64,000 nt of DNA from Alphaproteobacteria bacterium (GTDB taxonomy: Bacteria; Pseudomonadota; Alphaproteobacteria; Caulobacterales; Caulobacteraceae), in assembly GCA_018820205.1 (NCBI GenBank), contig JAHJOK010000016.1, positions 62,001 to 126,000 on the forward strand, read 5' to 3'. The position numbers and the translations under genes were made by a program. A model generated the notes under the pieces. That model had not been told where the DNA came from. It did not search any database and saw nothing but the letters and a program-made list of their open reading frames with translations. Below are positions 8,056 through 16,836 of this stretch, piece after piece (position 1 is the stretch's first letter; each line of letters opens with the position of its first letter).

Positions 8056-11000
8056 GCGGCGTCTCCCGCGCGGGCGCCGGGAAGCGCTTGCGTCGGTTGG
8101 GTGGAGGCGGTCTCGCCGTGGTCGGCGGGGTAGCCCGTCGTCGGGGTGACGCTGGGCTGGGCCGGCTGCTGGGGCAGGCGCGCGGCCAGACCCCGGCAGA
8201 TCACATAGAAGACCGGCGTGAACAGCAGGCCGAAGACCGTGACCCCGATCATGCCGAAGAACACGGCGGCCCCCAGCGACTGACGCATTTCCGCGCCGGC
8301 GCCCTCGGCCAGCACCAGGGGCAGAACGCCCAGGATGAAGGCGAAGGAGGTCATCAGGATCGGCCGCAGGCGCGTGCGGGCGGCGGAGACGGCGGCGTCC
8401 CAGCGATCCAGGCCGTGTTCGTCCTCGTTCTGTTTGGCGAACTCGACGATCAGGATGGCGTTCTTGGCCGCCAGCGCGATCAGCACCACCAGCCCGACCT
8501 GGACCAGGATGTTGTTGTCCAGCCCCAGGGCGTTGACCCCCAGCATGGCGGCCAGCAGACACATCGGCACGATCAGGATCACGGCCAGCGGCAGGGTGAA
8601 GGCCTCGTACTGGGCGGCCAGCACCAGGAAGACCAGCAGCACCGCGACCACGAAGATCAGGGTGGCGCCGCCGGAAGCCTGTTTCTCCTGATAGGCCAGG
8701 CCGGTCCATTCGTAGGAGAACCCGGGCGGCAGGGCCTGTTCTGCCATGTTCTCCATGATCGTCAGGGCCGAACCGGACGAGACGCCCGGCGCGCCCTGGC
8801 CCTGAAGCTCCGCGGCCGGGAACAGGTTGTAGCGCACGATCCGCGAAGGTCCGGCGCTTTCACGCAGGGTCGCGACCGAGCCCAGCGGCACCATGGCGCC
8901 CGACGACGAACGGACCTTCAGATTGGCGATGTCGGCCATGTCGTCGCGATAGGCCGGCTCGGCCTGGGCGGTGACCCGGAAGGTGCGGCCCAGCATGTTG
9001 AAGTCGTTGACGTAGGACGAGCCCAGATAGATGCCCATGGTCGAGAAGACGTCGGCGGGCTGGACCCCCATCATCAGGGCGCGGTCGCGATCGACGTCGG
9101 CCTCAACGCGCGGAGAGCCGGTGTTGTAGGTCGAGAAAACCTGCTGCACCTCGGTCGGAGCCTGGGCGGCGGCGCCCATCATGGCGAAGGTGGCCCCCTC
9201 CAGCGCGCCATAGCCCGCGCCGGTCCGGTCCTGGATCATCATCGAGAAGCCGTTGCCGGTGCCCAGACCCTGAATGGCGGGCGGGGCGATGACGAAGATG
9301 TTGGCGTTCTGGATGCCCGACGCCGCGCCGGTGATGGCGCCGGCCAGGGCGGCGGCCGTGGTCTCACGCGTGGTGCGGTCGTGGAAGTCGTTCAGACGCA
9401 CGAACAGGGTCGCGGCGTTGGAGCCGAACGAGAAGCTGGTCCCGTCCAGACCGGCGAAGGCCACGGTGCCGTCGACGCCCTCGGTGTCCTCGATGATGAT
9501 GCGCGCACGCTCCATCACCTCGCGGGTGCGCTCCAGCGACGAGCCGGAAGGCAGCTGGACCACGCCGATCAGGAAGCCCTGATCCTGGTCGGGGATGAAG
9601 CCCGAGGGGGTGTCGACCAGCCGCCAGGCGGTCAGGCCCAGCAGGCCGGCGTAGACGATCAGCACGATCATCACGGTGCGCACCAGTCGGGCGGTCAGGC
9701 GGCCATAGCGATCCGACAGCCAGTCGAAGCCCTCGTTGAACTTCCGACCCGCCCAGCCGGCGTAGTATTTCGCCTGACCCAACCGGGTGGTCGGGCGCGC
9801 GTGCTCGTCATGTTCCGCGTGCGGCTTCAGCAGCAGGGCGGCCATGGCTGGAGACAGGGTCAGGGAGACGAACAGCGAGACCACGGCCGCCGCCGCGATG
9901 GTCACGGCGAACTGGCGGTAGAAGATGCCGGGAATGCCGGGCACGAACATGGTCGGGATGAAGACCGAGACCAGCACCAGGCCGATGGCGATCAGGGCGC
10001 CGGAGACCTCCTGCATGGACCGGTAGGCGGCGTCCTTGGGACTGAGTCCCTCGCGGACATAGCGTTCGACGTTCTCGACCACGACGATGGCGTCATCGAC
10101 CACGATCCCCACCGCCAGCACGAGCGCCAGCAGCGACAGGGAGTTGATCGAATAGCCGAGGGCCAGTTGCACCGCGAACGTGGCGACCAGGGCGATCGGG
10201 ATGGCGACGATGGGAATGATGGCGGCGCGCCAGGACTGCAGGAAGACCAGCACGACCAGCACGACCAGGATGACGGCTTCGATCAGCGTATGCTGAACCG
10301 ACTCGACCGAGGCGGCGACGAACTCCGTCGGGTTGTAGGGAATACCGATTTCCAGCCCCTGGGGCGCGTCGGCCTTCAGCGCCTCGACCTCGGCCATGAC
10401 GCGTTCGGCCGTGCCCAGGGCGTTGGCGCCCGGCTGCTGCACGATGGCGATGCCGACGCCGCGCACGCCGTCGAAATAGCCCTGGATGCCGTAGTCCTGC
10501 GCGCCCAGTTCGACGCGGGCGACGTCGCGGACGCGGGTGACCCGGCCCTCGGCGTCGGTCTTGATGACGATCTCGGAGAATTCCTCGGGCGTCGACAGGC
10601 GGCCCTGGACCTGGATCGGCTGCTGGAAGGCCGACGCATTGGTGGCGAACGGCGGCTGGCCGATCGAACCGGCGGCGGCCTGGACGTTCTGGGCGCGCAG
10701 GGCGGCGACGATGTCGGACGCGTTGAGGCTGCGGGCGGCGGCCTTGGCCGGATCGATCCAGACCCGCATCGAATAGTTGCCGCCGCCGAAGACGGTGACG
10801 TTGCCGACGCCCTCGATGCGCAGAAGCCGGTCGCGCAGGGTCGAGTTGGCGTAGTTGCCGACATAGTCGTTATCCAGAACCCCGCCGGGAGACGTCAGGC
10901 CCAGGATCATCAGGAAGCCGGATTCCTGCTTGTTCACGATCACGCCGACCTGGCGCACGGCCTCGGGCAGGCGGGGTTCGGCCAGGGCGACGCGGTTCTG

Positions 11001-11327
11001 GACCAGCACCTGGGCGCTATCCAGATCGGTGCCCGGCTGGAAGGTCACGGTGATCGCCACCGCTCCGTCGGAGGTGGAGGACGAGGACAGATACAGCATG
11101 CCCTCGACGCCGTTGACCTCCTGTTCGATCGGCGCGGCGACGGTCTCGGCCAGGGTCTCGGCCGAGGCGCCCGCATAGGCGGTGTTGATGGTGATCGTCG
11201 GCGGCGCGATGTCCGGATACTGCGCCAGCGGCAGCAGCGGATAGGCGAAGATCCCGACCAGGGTGATGAACACCGCCAGCACGGCGGCGAAGATCGGCCG
11301 GTCGATGAAGAAGCGCGAGATGTTCAT
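8052..11327 (-). CDS. RND efflux pump, AcrB/MexB (HAE-1) type
   Basis: This 1091-aa proton-driven multidrug transporter belongs to the inner membrane. It starts with the typical MNISRFFIDRPIFA and has the usual twelve-helix RND architecture with two large periplasmic loops. The proton-relay aspartates are visible in TM4 (GIVVDDAIVVVENVER) and the relay lysine in TM10 (ALAAKNAILIVEFAK). It is slightly longer than AcrB (1049 aa) because of a Pro/Gln/Thr-rich C-terminal tail after the last helix. It lies 10 bp downstream of the adaptor gene and overlaps the outer-membrane factor start. Expression is probably controlled by the divergent TetR protein. Confidence 0.97.
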   Translation of the reverse strand: MNISRFFIDRPIFAAVLAVFITLVGIFAYPLLPLAQYPDIAPPTITINTAYAGASAETLAETVAAPIEQEVNGVEGMLYLSSSSTSDGAVAITVTFQPGTDLDSAQVLVQNRVALAEPRLPEAVRQVGVIVNKQESGFLMILGLTSPGGVLDNDYVGNYANSTLRDRLLRIEGVGNVTVFGGGNYSMRVWIDPAKAAARSLNASDIVAALRAQNVQAAAGSIGQPPFATNASAFQQPIQVQGRLSTPEEFSEIVIKTDAEGRVTRVRDVARVELGAQDYGIQGYFDGVRGVGIAIVQQPGANALGTAERVMAEVEALKADAPQGLEIGIPYNPTEFVAASVESVQHTLIEAVILVVLVVLVFLQSWRAAIIPIVAIPIALVATFAVQLALGYSINSLSLLALVLAVGIVVDDAIVVVENVERYVREGLSPKDAAYRSMQEVSGALIAIGLVLVSVFIPTMFVPGIPGIFYRQFAVTIAAAAVVSLFVSLTLSPAMAALLLKPHAEHDEHARPTTRLGQAKYYAGWAGRKFNEGFDWLSDRYGRLTARLVRTVMIVLIVYAGLLGLTAWRLVDTPSGFIPDQDQGFLIGVVQLPSGSSLERTREVMERARIIIEDTEGVDGTVAFAGLDGTSFSFGSNAATLFVRLNDFHDRTTRETTAAALAGAITGAASGIQNANIFVIAPPAIQGLGTGNGFSMMIQDRTGAGYGALEGATFAMMGAAAQAPTEVQQVFSTYNTGSPRVEADVDRDRALMMGVQPADVFSTMGIYLGSSYVNDFNMLGRTFRVTAQAEPAYRDDMADIANLKVRSSSGAMVPLGSVATLRESAGPSRIVRYNLFPAAELQGQGAPGVSSGSALTIMENMAEQALPPGFSYEWTGLAYQEKQASGGATLIFVVAVLLVFLVLAAQYEAFTLPLAVILIVPMCLLAAMLGVNALGLDNNILVQVGLVVLIALAAKNAILIVEFAKQNEDEHGLDRWDAAVSAARTRLRPILMTSFAFILGVLPLVLAEGAGAEMRQSLGAAVFFGMIGVTVFGLLFTPVFYVICRGLAARLPQQPAQPSVTPTTGYPADHGETASTQPTQALPGARAGDAA

Positions 11328-11337
11328 ACGGCTGGCC

Positions 11338-12552
11338 TCAGTCGCCGACGGCGACGGATTGCGTCAGGGCGGCGGCGGAGGTGCCGGTCGCGGCAGGCGG
11401 CGCATAGGTGGTCGGGACGGAGGCCGGGCGCGCCTGGCGGGTGATCCGGCCGTTGGTCGGCTGGATCTTGGCGCCCGGCATGGCGCGTTGCAGGCCCTCG
11501 ATGATGATGCGGTCGGTCGGGCGTAGGCCCGAACGGACGACCCGCAGACCATCGACCAGCGGCCCCAGCTGCACCGGCGTCGGGGTGACCGAGCCGTCCT
11601 CGGCGACGACCGAGACCACGCGGCGGGCCTGATCGGTGCCGATGGCGCTGTCGGGCACCAGCAGGGCGTCATAGGCCCCGGCCCCGGCGACGCGCGCCTG
11701 GGCGAACATGCCCGGCTTCAGGAAGCCGTCGCCGTTGGGAATTACCGCGCGCAGGCGGATCGTGCCTGAATCCGCGTCGATGGCGTTGTCGGTGAAGTCC
11801 AGCGTGCCGGAGCGGGAGAAGTCGCTCTCGTCCTGGAGGCGGATACGGACCGGGGCCGACCGTCCGGCGCGGGCGTCGCGCTGGTATTTCAGCAGCAGGG
11901 CCTCGGAACCCTCGAACACGAAATAGATCGGCGAGGACGAGACGATCGTGGTCAGGATGTCGCCGGCCGAGGTGCCGCCCGAGACGACATTGCCCGGATC
12001 GACCCGGCGGTCGGACACGCGTCCCGAGGCGGGGGCGGTGACGCGGGTGAACTCGACCTCGAGCTGGCGCGCCCGGACGGCGGCGTGGGCGGAGGCGACG
12101 GCGGCTTCGCCGGCTTCGACCGCGCCCGAGTTGGTGTCCACCTCGGCCTGGCTGACGGCCTGGCTGGCCAGCAACCCTTCCGAGCGGGTCAGGTTGGTGC
12201 GGGCCAGGGCCAGCTGGGCCTGGGCCTGGGTCAGGGCGGCGCGGGCCGAGGCCAGCTGGGCCTGCGCGGCACGGGGGTCCAGGGTGAACAGAAGCTGGCC
12301 GCGCCGCACGAAATCGCCGTCGCGGAAATGCACGGCCTGAATGAAGCCGCCGACGCGGGCGCGCACCTCGACCGAGGAGGTCGCTTCGAACCGGCCCGTG
12401 AAGTCGTCCCAGTCGACGACCCTTTCGGCCAGGGGCACGGCCACGGTCACCGGCGCGGCAGGGGGCGGCCCCTGCGCTTCCGAACGTTGCGAACAGCCGT
12501 AAAGCGCGCCCGTCAGGATGACGGACACGGCGACGATCTTCAGCCTGCGCAT
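11338..12552 (-). CDS. RND periplasmic adaptor (membrane fusion protein, AcrA/MexA type)
   Basis: This 404-aa adaptor bridges the inner-membrane pump and the outer-membrane channel. The signal peptide ends at a lipobox-like LYGC, so it is probably lipid-anchored in the inner membrane. Next come the first half of the lipoyl domain (VEVRARVGGFIQAVHFRDGD), an Ala/Gln/Leu-rich coiled-coil hairpin (about residues 95-165), the second lipoyl half (TAPASGRVSDRRVDPG), then beta-barrel and membrane-proximal domains. It is the first gene of the three-gene efflux operon and is divergent from the TetR gene; the roughly 160 bp between them should hold both promoters. Confidence 0.96.
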   Translation of the reverse strand: MRRLKIVAVSVILTGALYGCSQRSEAQGPPPAAPVTVAVPLAERVVDWDDFTGRFEATSSVEVRARVGGFIQAVHFRDGDFVRRGQLLFTLDPRAAQAQLASARAALTQAQAQLALARTNLTRSEGLLASQAVSQAEVDTNSGAVEAGEAAVASAHAAVRARQLEVEFTRVTAPASGRVSDRRVDPGNVVSGGTSAGDILTTIVSSSPIYFVFEGSEALLLKYQRDARAGRSAPVRIRLQDESDFSRSGTLDFTDNAIDADSGTIRLRAVIPNGDGFLKPGMFAQARVAGAGAYDALLVPDSAIGTDQARRVVSVVAEDGSVTPTPVQLGPLVDGLRVVRSGLRPTDRIIIEGLQRAMPGAKIQPTNGRITRQARPASVPTTYAPPAATGTSAAALTQSVAVGD

Positions 12553-12621
12553 GCGCGCAATCTCCCTTGGCGGGCAAATTCCCTGTCGGGCGGGACCAGT
12601 TTCACGGGGGAGGAGGTCCCG

Positions 12622-12637
12622 GTCATCGCCTGATGAC
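12622..12637. promoter_or_regulatory. Candidate TetR operator in the efflux divergent region
   Basis: An inverted repeat GTCATC-N4-GATGAC lies between the adaptor gene and the tetR gene. A further GATGAC half-site occurs at 12673-12678. Placement between divergently transcribed regulator and pump genes is the classical TetR arrangement; the assignment is inference. Confidence 0.4.
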
Positions 12638-12715
12638 TTAGATGTGTCCTGCGCCGTCTCTTGTCAACAGCCGATGACATGGCCATACCTTTCCTGTGGT
12701 TATCTGGAGTTCACG

Positions 12716-13285
12716 TTGAGTTTCGCCGCCTGCATCCGTCCCCGAAATGCCGCCGCCACGCGCGGGGCCATTCTTGAAGCCGCGTCCAAGCGCTTCACGG
12801 CGGAGAGCTATGACCAGGTCGGCATGCGCGACATCGCCAGGGACGTCGGCGTCGATCCCGCGCTGATCTCGCGCTATTTCGGCTCCAAGGAAGACCTGTT
12901 CCGCGCCGTCATCGACGACTGCGGCAGCGGCACCGACCTGATGGAGGGCGACCGGGCCACCTTTGGCGCGCGCGTCGCCCAGGACCTGGTCTATGGCCCG
13001 CGCAAGGAAGGCAAGCTGGCCTGGCTGCTGATCATGATGCGCTCGGCCTCGTCGCCCAAGGCGCTGGAGGTGATCCAGGCCGCATCGCGCGAAGGGTTTT
13101 ATCAGCCGTTCGTCGAATGGGTGGGCGGCGAGCACCCCGCGGTCCGCGTGCGACTGGCCGCCGGGCTGATGATGGGACTGTCCGTCAGTCGCGACCTGGC
13201 CCACGGCCTGGAACTGACGCCCGCTGAATGCGAGCTGTTGCGCGAACGCATCGCCACCCTGCTGCAGGGCCTGATCGACGGCTGA
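12716..13285 (+). CDS. TetR-family transcriptional regulator of the efflux operon
   Basis: This 189-aa protein has an N-terminal TetR helix-turn-helix (RGAILEAASKRF, then GMRDIARDVGVDPALISRYF and the SKEDLFRAV signature) and an all-helical ligand domain. It probably represses the divergent RND operon and its own gene and is released by a pump substrate. I chose the TTG start because a GGAG Shine-Dalgarno sits 6 bases upstream and the protein then begins just before the HTH. An in-frame ATG at 12674 lacks such a site. The frame stays open further upstream, but that would cover the intergenic promoter region. Confidence 0.88.
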   Translation: MSFAACIRPRNAAATRGAILEAASKRFTAESYDQVGMRDIARDVGVDPALISRYFGSKEDLFRAVIDDCGSGTDLMEGDRATFGARVAQDLVYGPRKEGKLAWLLIMMRSASSPKALEVIQAASREGFYQPFVEWVGGEHPAVRVRLAAGLMMGLSVSRDLAHGLELTPAECELLRERIATLLQGLIDG

Positions 13286-13485
13286 GGCCCGGGCGGCTCC
13301 GCCCTACCTGTGCACCCTCGTAAAAATCCACGGCCGTCACCCGGTTCGCGGGCGTGACGAACGTCGTTAACGATGATTAGGCTTAATGCAAGTAAACCAT
13401 GGCTCTATAGTCATTGCTTACTCTATCTCTAATCTGAATGTTATCGCGTCTTTGACAGTATTTGCCTCGAATATCGGGGCAAGAC
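13286..13485. other. Gene-free stretch with hairpins
   Basis: A hairpin with CGTCAC/GTGACG arms (13335-13359) and a 10-bp palindrome TCGTTAACGA (13364-13373) lie between the tetR stop and the next gene. They are followed by about 90 bases of unusually AT-rich DNA that probably hold the promoter of the peptidase gene. I see no gene here. Confidence 0.4.
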
Positions 13486-14364
13486 ATGCTGCATTCGAGA
13501 CTTGGCGCGTTCGTCGCAGCCGCTACATTCTTCGCGATGGGGTCGAGCGCCGCCTGTGCGCAGGACGGCGCCTTCATGACCCTGGGGCCGGCCGCCGCGC
13601 CGCCGCCCGGCTTTCTGGCCCTGTGCGAAACCAACCCGCGCGAGTGCGTCGACACCGACGCCTCGGCCCGGGATCTGGTCGAGATCAGGGCATGGGCGGC
13701 GCGCACGCGCTGGGCCGGGGTCTTCAGAACGGCCGGCATCGCCGTGCCCGCATCGGCCCCGGCGGCCATCGATCCGGCGCCTGTGTCCGTGCAGGCTGCT
13801 GCGGCGCGGTCCGTCGTCAAGGTGAAGGCGACGCCCCGATCGGTCCGCGCGGCCAAGGACCGGCTGAGGAAGGCCGTCGATCGGCCGAGCCCCAAACTCA
13901 AACCCGCCGTCGCCGCTCCGACGCCGCAGCCGGCCCCGCCGCAAACGCGGACCGTCCCGGCGCCGCAGCTTCGTCGCGGTCCGGCGCCGAGCCTGCGCGA
14001 CTTGGAAACCGTCAACCGCCGTCTCAACCGCGCCATCCGTCGCGGCTCCGACCAGGACCTGTTCGGCCAGGCCGACATCTGGGTCGCCCCGACCGGTTCG
14101 CGCCCGCGCGGCGACTGCGAGGACTATGTGCTGGCCAAGCGTCGCACGCTGATCGACGCCGGGGTCGATCCGTCGCGCCTGTCCATCGCCTTGGTGCAGA
14201 CCCGGCGCGGCGAGGGTCACGCCGTCCTTCTGGTCGCCACCGAGGCGGGCGAATTCGTCCTGGACAACCTCAGCCCATGGGTGCTGCGCTGGGACCAGGC
14301 GCCCTACGAATGGCGCGAGCGCCAGGCGCCCGGTCGACCCCTGTCATGGGTGGCGGCCGGCTAG
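13486..14364 (+). CDS. Transglutaminase-like cysteine peptidase (BTLCP, peptidase C93 family)
   Basis: This 292-aa exported protein has an N-terminal signal peptide (hydrophobic stretch FVAAATFFAMG, likely cleavage near ACAQ). The C-terminal half carries the catalytic triad of the family: Cys in RGDCEDYVLAKR, His in GHAVLLV and Asp in VLDNLSPWV. LapG, which trims large adhesins at the cell surface, belongs to the same family, but no LapD partner or adhesin lies nearby. Between the two parts is a long Ala/Pro/Lys-rich linker (about residues 75-160) that is unusual for the family. An upstream TTG also opens the frame; the ATG is preferred because it follows a purine-rich GGGGCAAG. Confidence 0.88.
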   Translation: MLHSRLGAFVAAATFFAMGSSAACAQDGAFMTLGPAAAPPPGFLALCETNPRECVDTDASARDLVEIRAWAARTRWAGVFRTAGIAVPASAPAAIDPAPVSVQAAAARSVVKVKATPRSVRAAKDRLRKAVDRPSPKLKPAVAAPTPQPAPPQTRTVPAPQLRRGPAPSLRDLETVNRRLNRAIRRGSDQDLFGQADIWVAPTGSRPRGDCEDYVLAKRRTLIDAGVDPSRLSIALVQTRRGEGHAVLLVATEAGEFVLDNLSPWVLRWDQAPYEWRERQAPGRPLSWVAAG

Positions 14365-14452
14365 TTCGGCCCCCTCACGGTTGTTCGGGATTTGGCTGTT
14401 GGGCCAACCGTGTTAGGTGTGCGCTGCAACATCTCTCCGCGAGCCCGCGTCC

Positions 14453-15607
14453 ATGACGATCCAGAAGATCTCCGGCGAGACGGAAGGGCCGCTGTCCCTG
14501 CGCCAGCGCGCGGCGCTGGCGGCCTCGTCGCTGCGCGCCTGGGCGTCGACCGAGGCGGGCGGCTGGATCATCGTCTGCGTCCTGGCGTTCGCCGCCATAG
14601 CCGCCGCCGGCGCGGCCGTGGTCCTGCCCCGGCTCAACGCCGCGGCCCCCGGCGTCCAGACCCGGGCGGCCGCGCCCCAGGCGGCGCCGGTCCTGGCGGA
14701 AGACCTGGTCGATTTCACCCTCGCGCCCGAGGCGGTCCAGAACATCAGCTATGCGGAGGCGCGCATCTGGAACGACGGCCTGCCGTTCTCGACCGCCCCC
14801 ATTCGCCCGATGGGGCCGTTGATCGCGCCGACCACGGACGTCGAGGCCTATAGCCGTGCGCTGGATTGCCTGACGGCCGCCGTCTATTATGAAGCGGCCA
14901 GCGAAACGCCTCAGGGACAGGCGGCGGTGGCTCAGGTCGTGCTGAACCGGGCGCGCCACCCCGCCTATCCGCGCTCGGTCTGCGGCGTGGTGTTCCAGGG
15001 ATCCGAACGGACCACGGGCTGCCAGTTCAGCTTCACCTGCGATGGCGCCATGGCCCGCGTGCCGTCGCCGACCGGCTGGGCGCGCGCCCGGACGGTGGCG
15101 TCGGCGGCGCTGAACGGCACGGTGGTGGCCGGGGTCGGCACGGCGACCCACTATCACACCGACTGGGTCGCGCCGTACTGGGCCCCGCGCCTGTCCAAGA
15201 TCGTCAAGATCGGGACGCACATCTTCTATCGCTGGAACGGCGCCTGGGGTCTGCCGACGGCCTTCACCGGGGCCTACTCCGGGGGCGAGCCTGTGGTGGC
15301 CAAGATGGCGGGGCTGTCCACGATCGCCGCCCAACCGGAAGTCGAGGTGATCGCGCGGACCGAGTTCATCCTGCCGGTGATCGAAGAAACGGTGTCGCGT
15401 CCGCCGCCGATGATCGCCGCCGCGGCGTCCGCGTCATCGGAGACCGGCGCCGCTTCCGCCGCCGAGGCCGCGAACGCGCAACCGGTCGCCGCGCGGCCCG
15501 AAGTCGTGGTCCAGCGCGACGTGCCGATCATGGCCGATCCGTTGGTCAGCCCGACGGCCGCGCCGACCCGGCAACGCCAGCGGATCGCCAGATCGTCGGG
15601 CTGGTAG
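14453..15607 (+). CDS. Cell-wall hydrolase, SleB/Hydrolase_2 family
   Basis: This 384-aa protein has one N-terminal transmembrane segment (about residues 37-58, GGWIIVCVLAFAAIA), so the catalytic part sits in the periplasm. The Hydrolase_2 domain is recognisable from DCLTAAVYYEAASETPQGQ with its conserved glutamate, QVVLNRARHPAYP, CQFSFTCDG and ATHYHTDWVAPYW. Relatives cleave peptidoglycan; in non-spore-formers they are thought to act in wall remodelling. The Ala-rich C-terminal tail of about 100 residues has no recognisable domain. Its end is 15 bp from the convergent yjfC-like gene. Confidence 0.9.
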   Translation: MTIQKISGETEGPLSLRQRAALAASSLRAWASTEAGGWIIVCVLAFAAIAAAGAAVVLPRLNAAAPGVQTRAAAPQAAPVLAEDLVDFTLAPEAVQNISYAEARIWNDGLPFSTAPIRPMGPLIAPTTDVEAYSRALDCLTAAVYYEAASETPQGQAAVAQVVLNRARHPAYPRSVCGVVFQGSERTTGCQFSFTCDGAMARVPSPTGWARARTVASAALNGTVVAGVGTATHYHTDWVAPYWAPRLSKIVKIGTHIFYRWNGAWGLPTAFTGAYSGGEPVVAKMAGLSTIAAQPEVEVIARTEFILPVIEETVSRPPPMIAAAASASSETGAASAAEAANAQPVAARPEVVVQRDVPIMADPLVSPTAAPTRQRQRIARSSGW

Positions 15608-15622
15608 ACCGACCGCCCGGCC

Positions 15623-16783
15623 CTAGTCGATGATGAAGTGGGGCACGAAGCTGGAGGTGTTGCGGGTGATCCGGCCGACGTCCTCGCGCACCGACATCCC
15701 GGCCGGCTCCTCGCCCACGACCCATGAGCCGACGATGGCGTGGCGGCCGTCGAAGACCGGCGGGGCGTGCACGGCCTGAACAATGGCGCGGCCGTCGTAG
15801 CCCCCGTCCTGACCCTGTTCGGTTCCGCCCGGTTCGACGATCGAGATATTGGCCCCCTCGCGCGAGAACAGCGGCTTGCGCACATGGGCCGACGACAGGG
15901 CCGAGGCCTTGGGGTCATCCTCGAAATAGGCTTCCAGCAGGTTGGGGTGGCCGGCGTGGCGTTCCCACAGCAGCGGCAGGATGGCCTTGTTGGACAGGAT
16001 CGATTTCCAGGCCGGCTCCAGCACGGTGATCTCGGCGGCGGGCAACGGCTCGGCATAGTCGTCGCGCAGCATCTGTTCCCACGGATACAGTTTGAACATC
16101 GCCTGGATCAGCCAGTTCTGCTCGTCCACGAACCGGCCGTCGGCGTTCAGGCCGACGTCGCCGATCGCCACGAATTTCGGGTCCAGACCGGCCTGTTTCG
16201 CCAGATCCTCCAGGAACCGCACGGTCTGGCGATCCTCGACGAAATCGGGGTCTGACGAGAAATGCACGAAGCCGCCGTCCGGGAAGATGGCGCGAAAACG
16301 GGCGATCAGCTTCTCATGCAGGCTGTTGAACTGGTCGGCGTCCGACGGGATCGAGCCGTCGGCGATCCGGTCTTCCAGCCACAGCCACTGGAACACCGCG
16401 CTCTCATAGATCGAGGTCGGGGTGTCGGCATTGTATTCGTACAGCTTGGCCGGACCCTGGCCGTCGTAGGCGAAGTCGAAGCGGCCATACAGGGATGGCT
16501 CGCCGCGTTTCCAGCTGTCGGCGACATAGTCCCGCAGGCGTTCGGGGATATCCAGCTGTTCCATCAGCCGTTCGGACTTCACCGCCTCATCGACCAGATC
16601 GAGGCCCATCTGGTGCAGTTCGGCGGTCGGCCCCTCGATGCCGTCCTCGACCTCGGCCAGGGTCAGGGCGTAGGCGGCGGTCTCGTCCCAATAGGGCTGG
16701 CCGGAATCGTGGTGCCAGGTGAAGCCGAGGGCCTCGGCCCTGGCCTGCCAGTCGGGACGTTCGGGAAGGGTGATGCGCTGCAT
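15623..16783 (-). CDS. YjfC/YgiC-like ATP-grasp enzyme (glutathionylspermidine synthase family)
   Basis: This 386-aa enzyme belongs to the ATP-grasp family of the C-terminal synthetase domain of glutathionylspermidine synthase. Diagnostic segments are FDFAYDGQGPAKLYEYNADTPT, WLWLEDR and FSREGANISIV. Relatives such as E. coli YgiC and YjfC are thought to ligate a peptide to an amine; the real substrate is unknown. No amidase domain is attached, so it is a stand-alone synthetase. It is the last gene of a yjfI-pspA-yjfC operon, 53 bp after pspA, with a palindromic hairpin in the gap. The same companions occur in the E. coli yjfIJKLMC operon, which supports the family assignment. Confidence 0.92.
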   Translation of the reverse strand: MQRITLPERPDWQARAEALGFTWHHDSGQPYWDETAAYALTLAEVEDGIEGPTAELHQMGLDLVDEAVKSERLMEQLDIPERLRDYVADSWKRGEPSLYGRFDFAYDGQGPAKLYEYNADTPTSIYESAVFQWLWLEDRIADGSIPSDADQFNSLHEKLIARFRAIFPDGGFVHFSSDPDFVEDRQTVRFLEDLAKQAGLDPKFVAIGDVGLNADGRFVDEQNWLIQAMFKLYPWEQMLRDDYAEPLPAAEITVLEPAWKSILSNKAILPLLWERHAGHPNLLEAYFEDDPKASALSSAHVRKPLFSREGANISIVEPGGTEQGQDGGYDGRAIVQAVHAPPVFDGRHAIVGSWVVGEEPAGMSVREDVGRITRNTSSFVPHFIID

Positions 16784-16796
16784 TGTGTCGAACTCC

Positions 16797-16834
16797 GTCT
16801 CCTCCCCAACGCCGCCTGGCGATGGGGAGGAGAC
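16797..16834. repeat. Short palindromic repeat between pspA and the yjfC-like gene
   Basis: Perfect 12-base arms GTCTCCTCCCCA and TGGGGAGGAGAC enclose an inner CGCC-GCCT-GGCG hairpin. It begins 2 bases past the pspA stop on the minus strand. Its outer 11 bases are identical to the ends of the larger element at 30629-30776, so the two belong to one repeat family. Confidence 0.85.
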
Positions 16835-16836
16835 AG

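Noticed and set aside
12518-12715. Longer TetR regulator starting upstream
   Set aside because: The extension runs through the divergent promoter and into the adaptor gene and has no TetR homology. The TTG with a GGAG site fits the family start.
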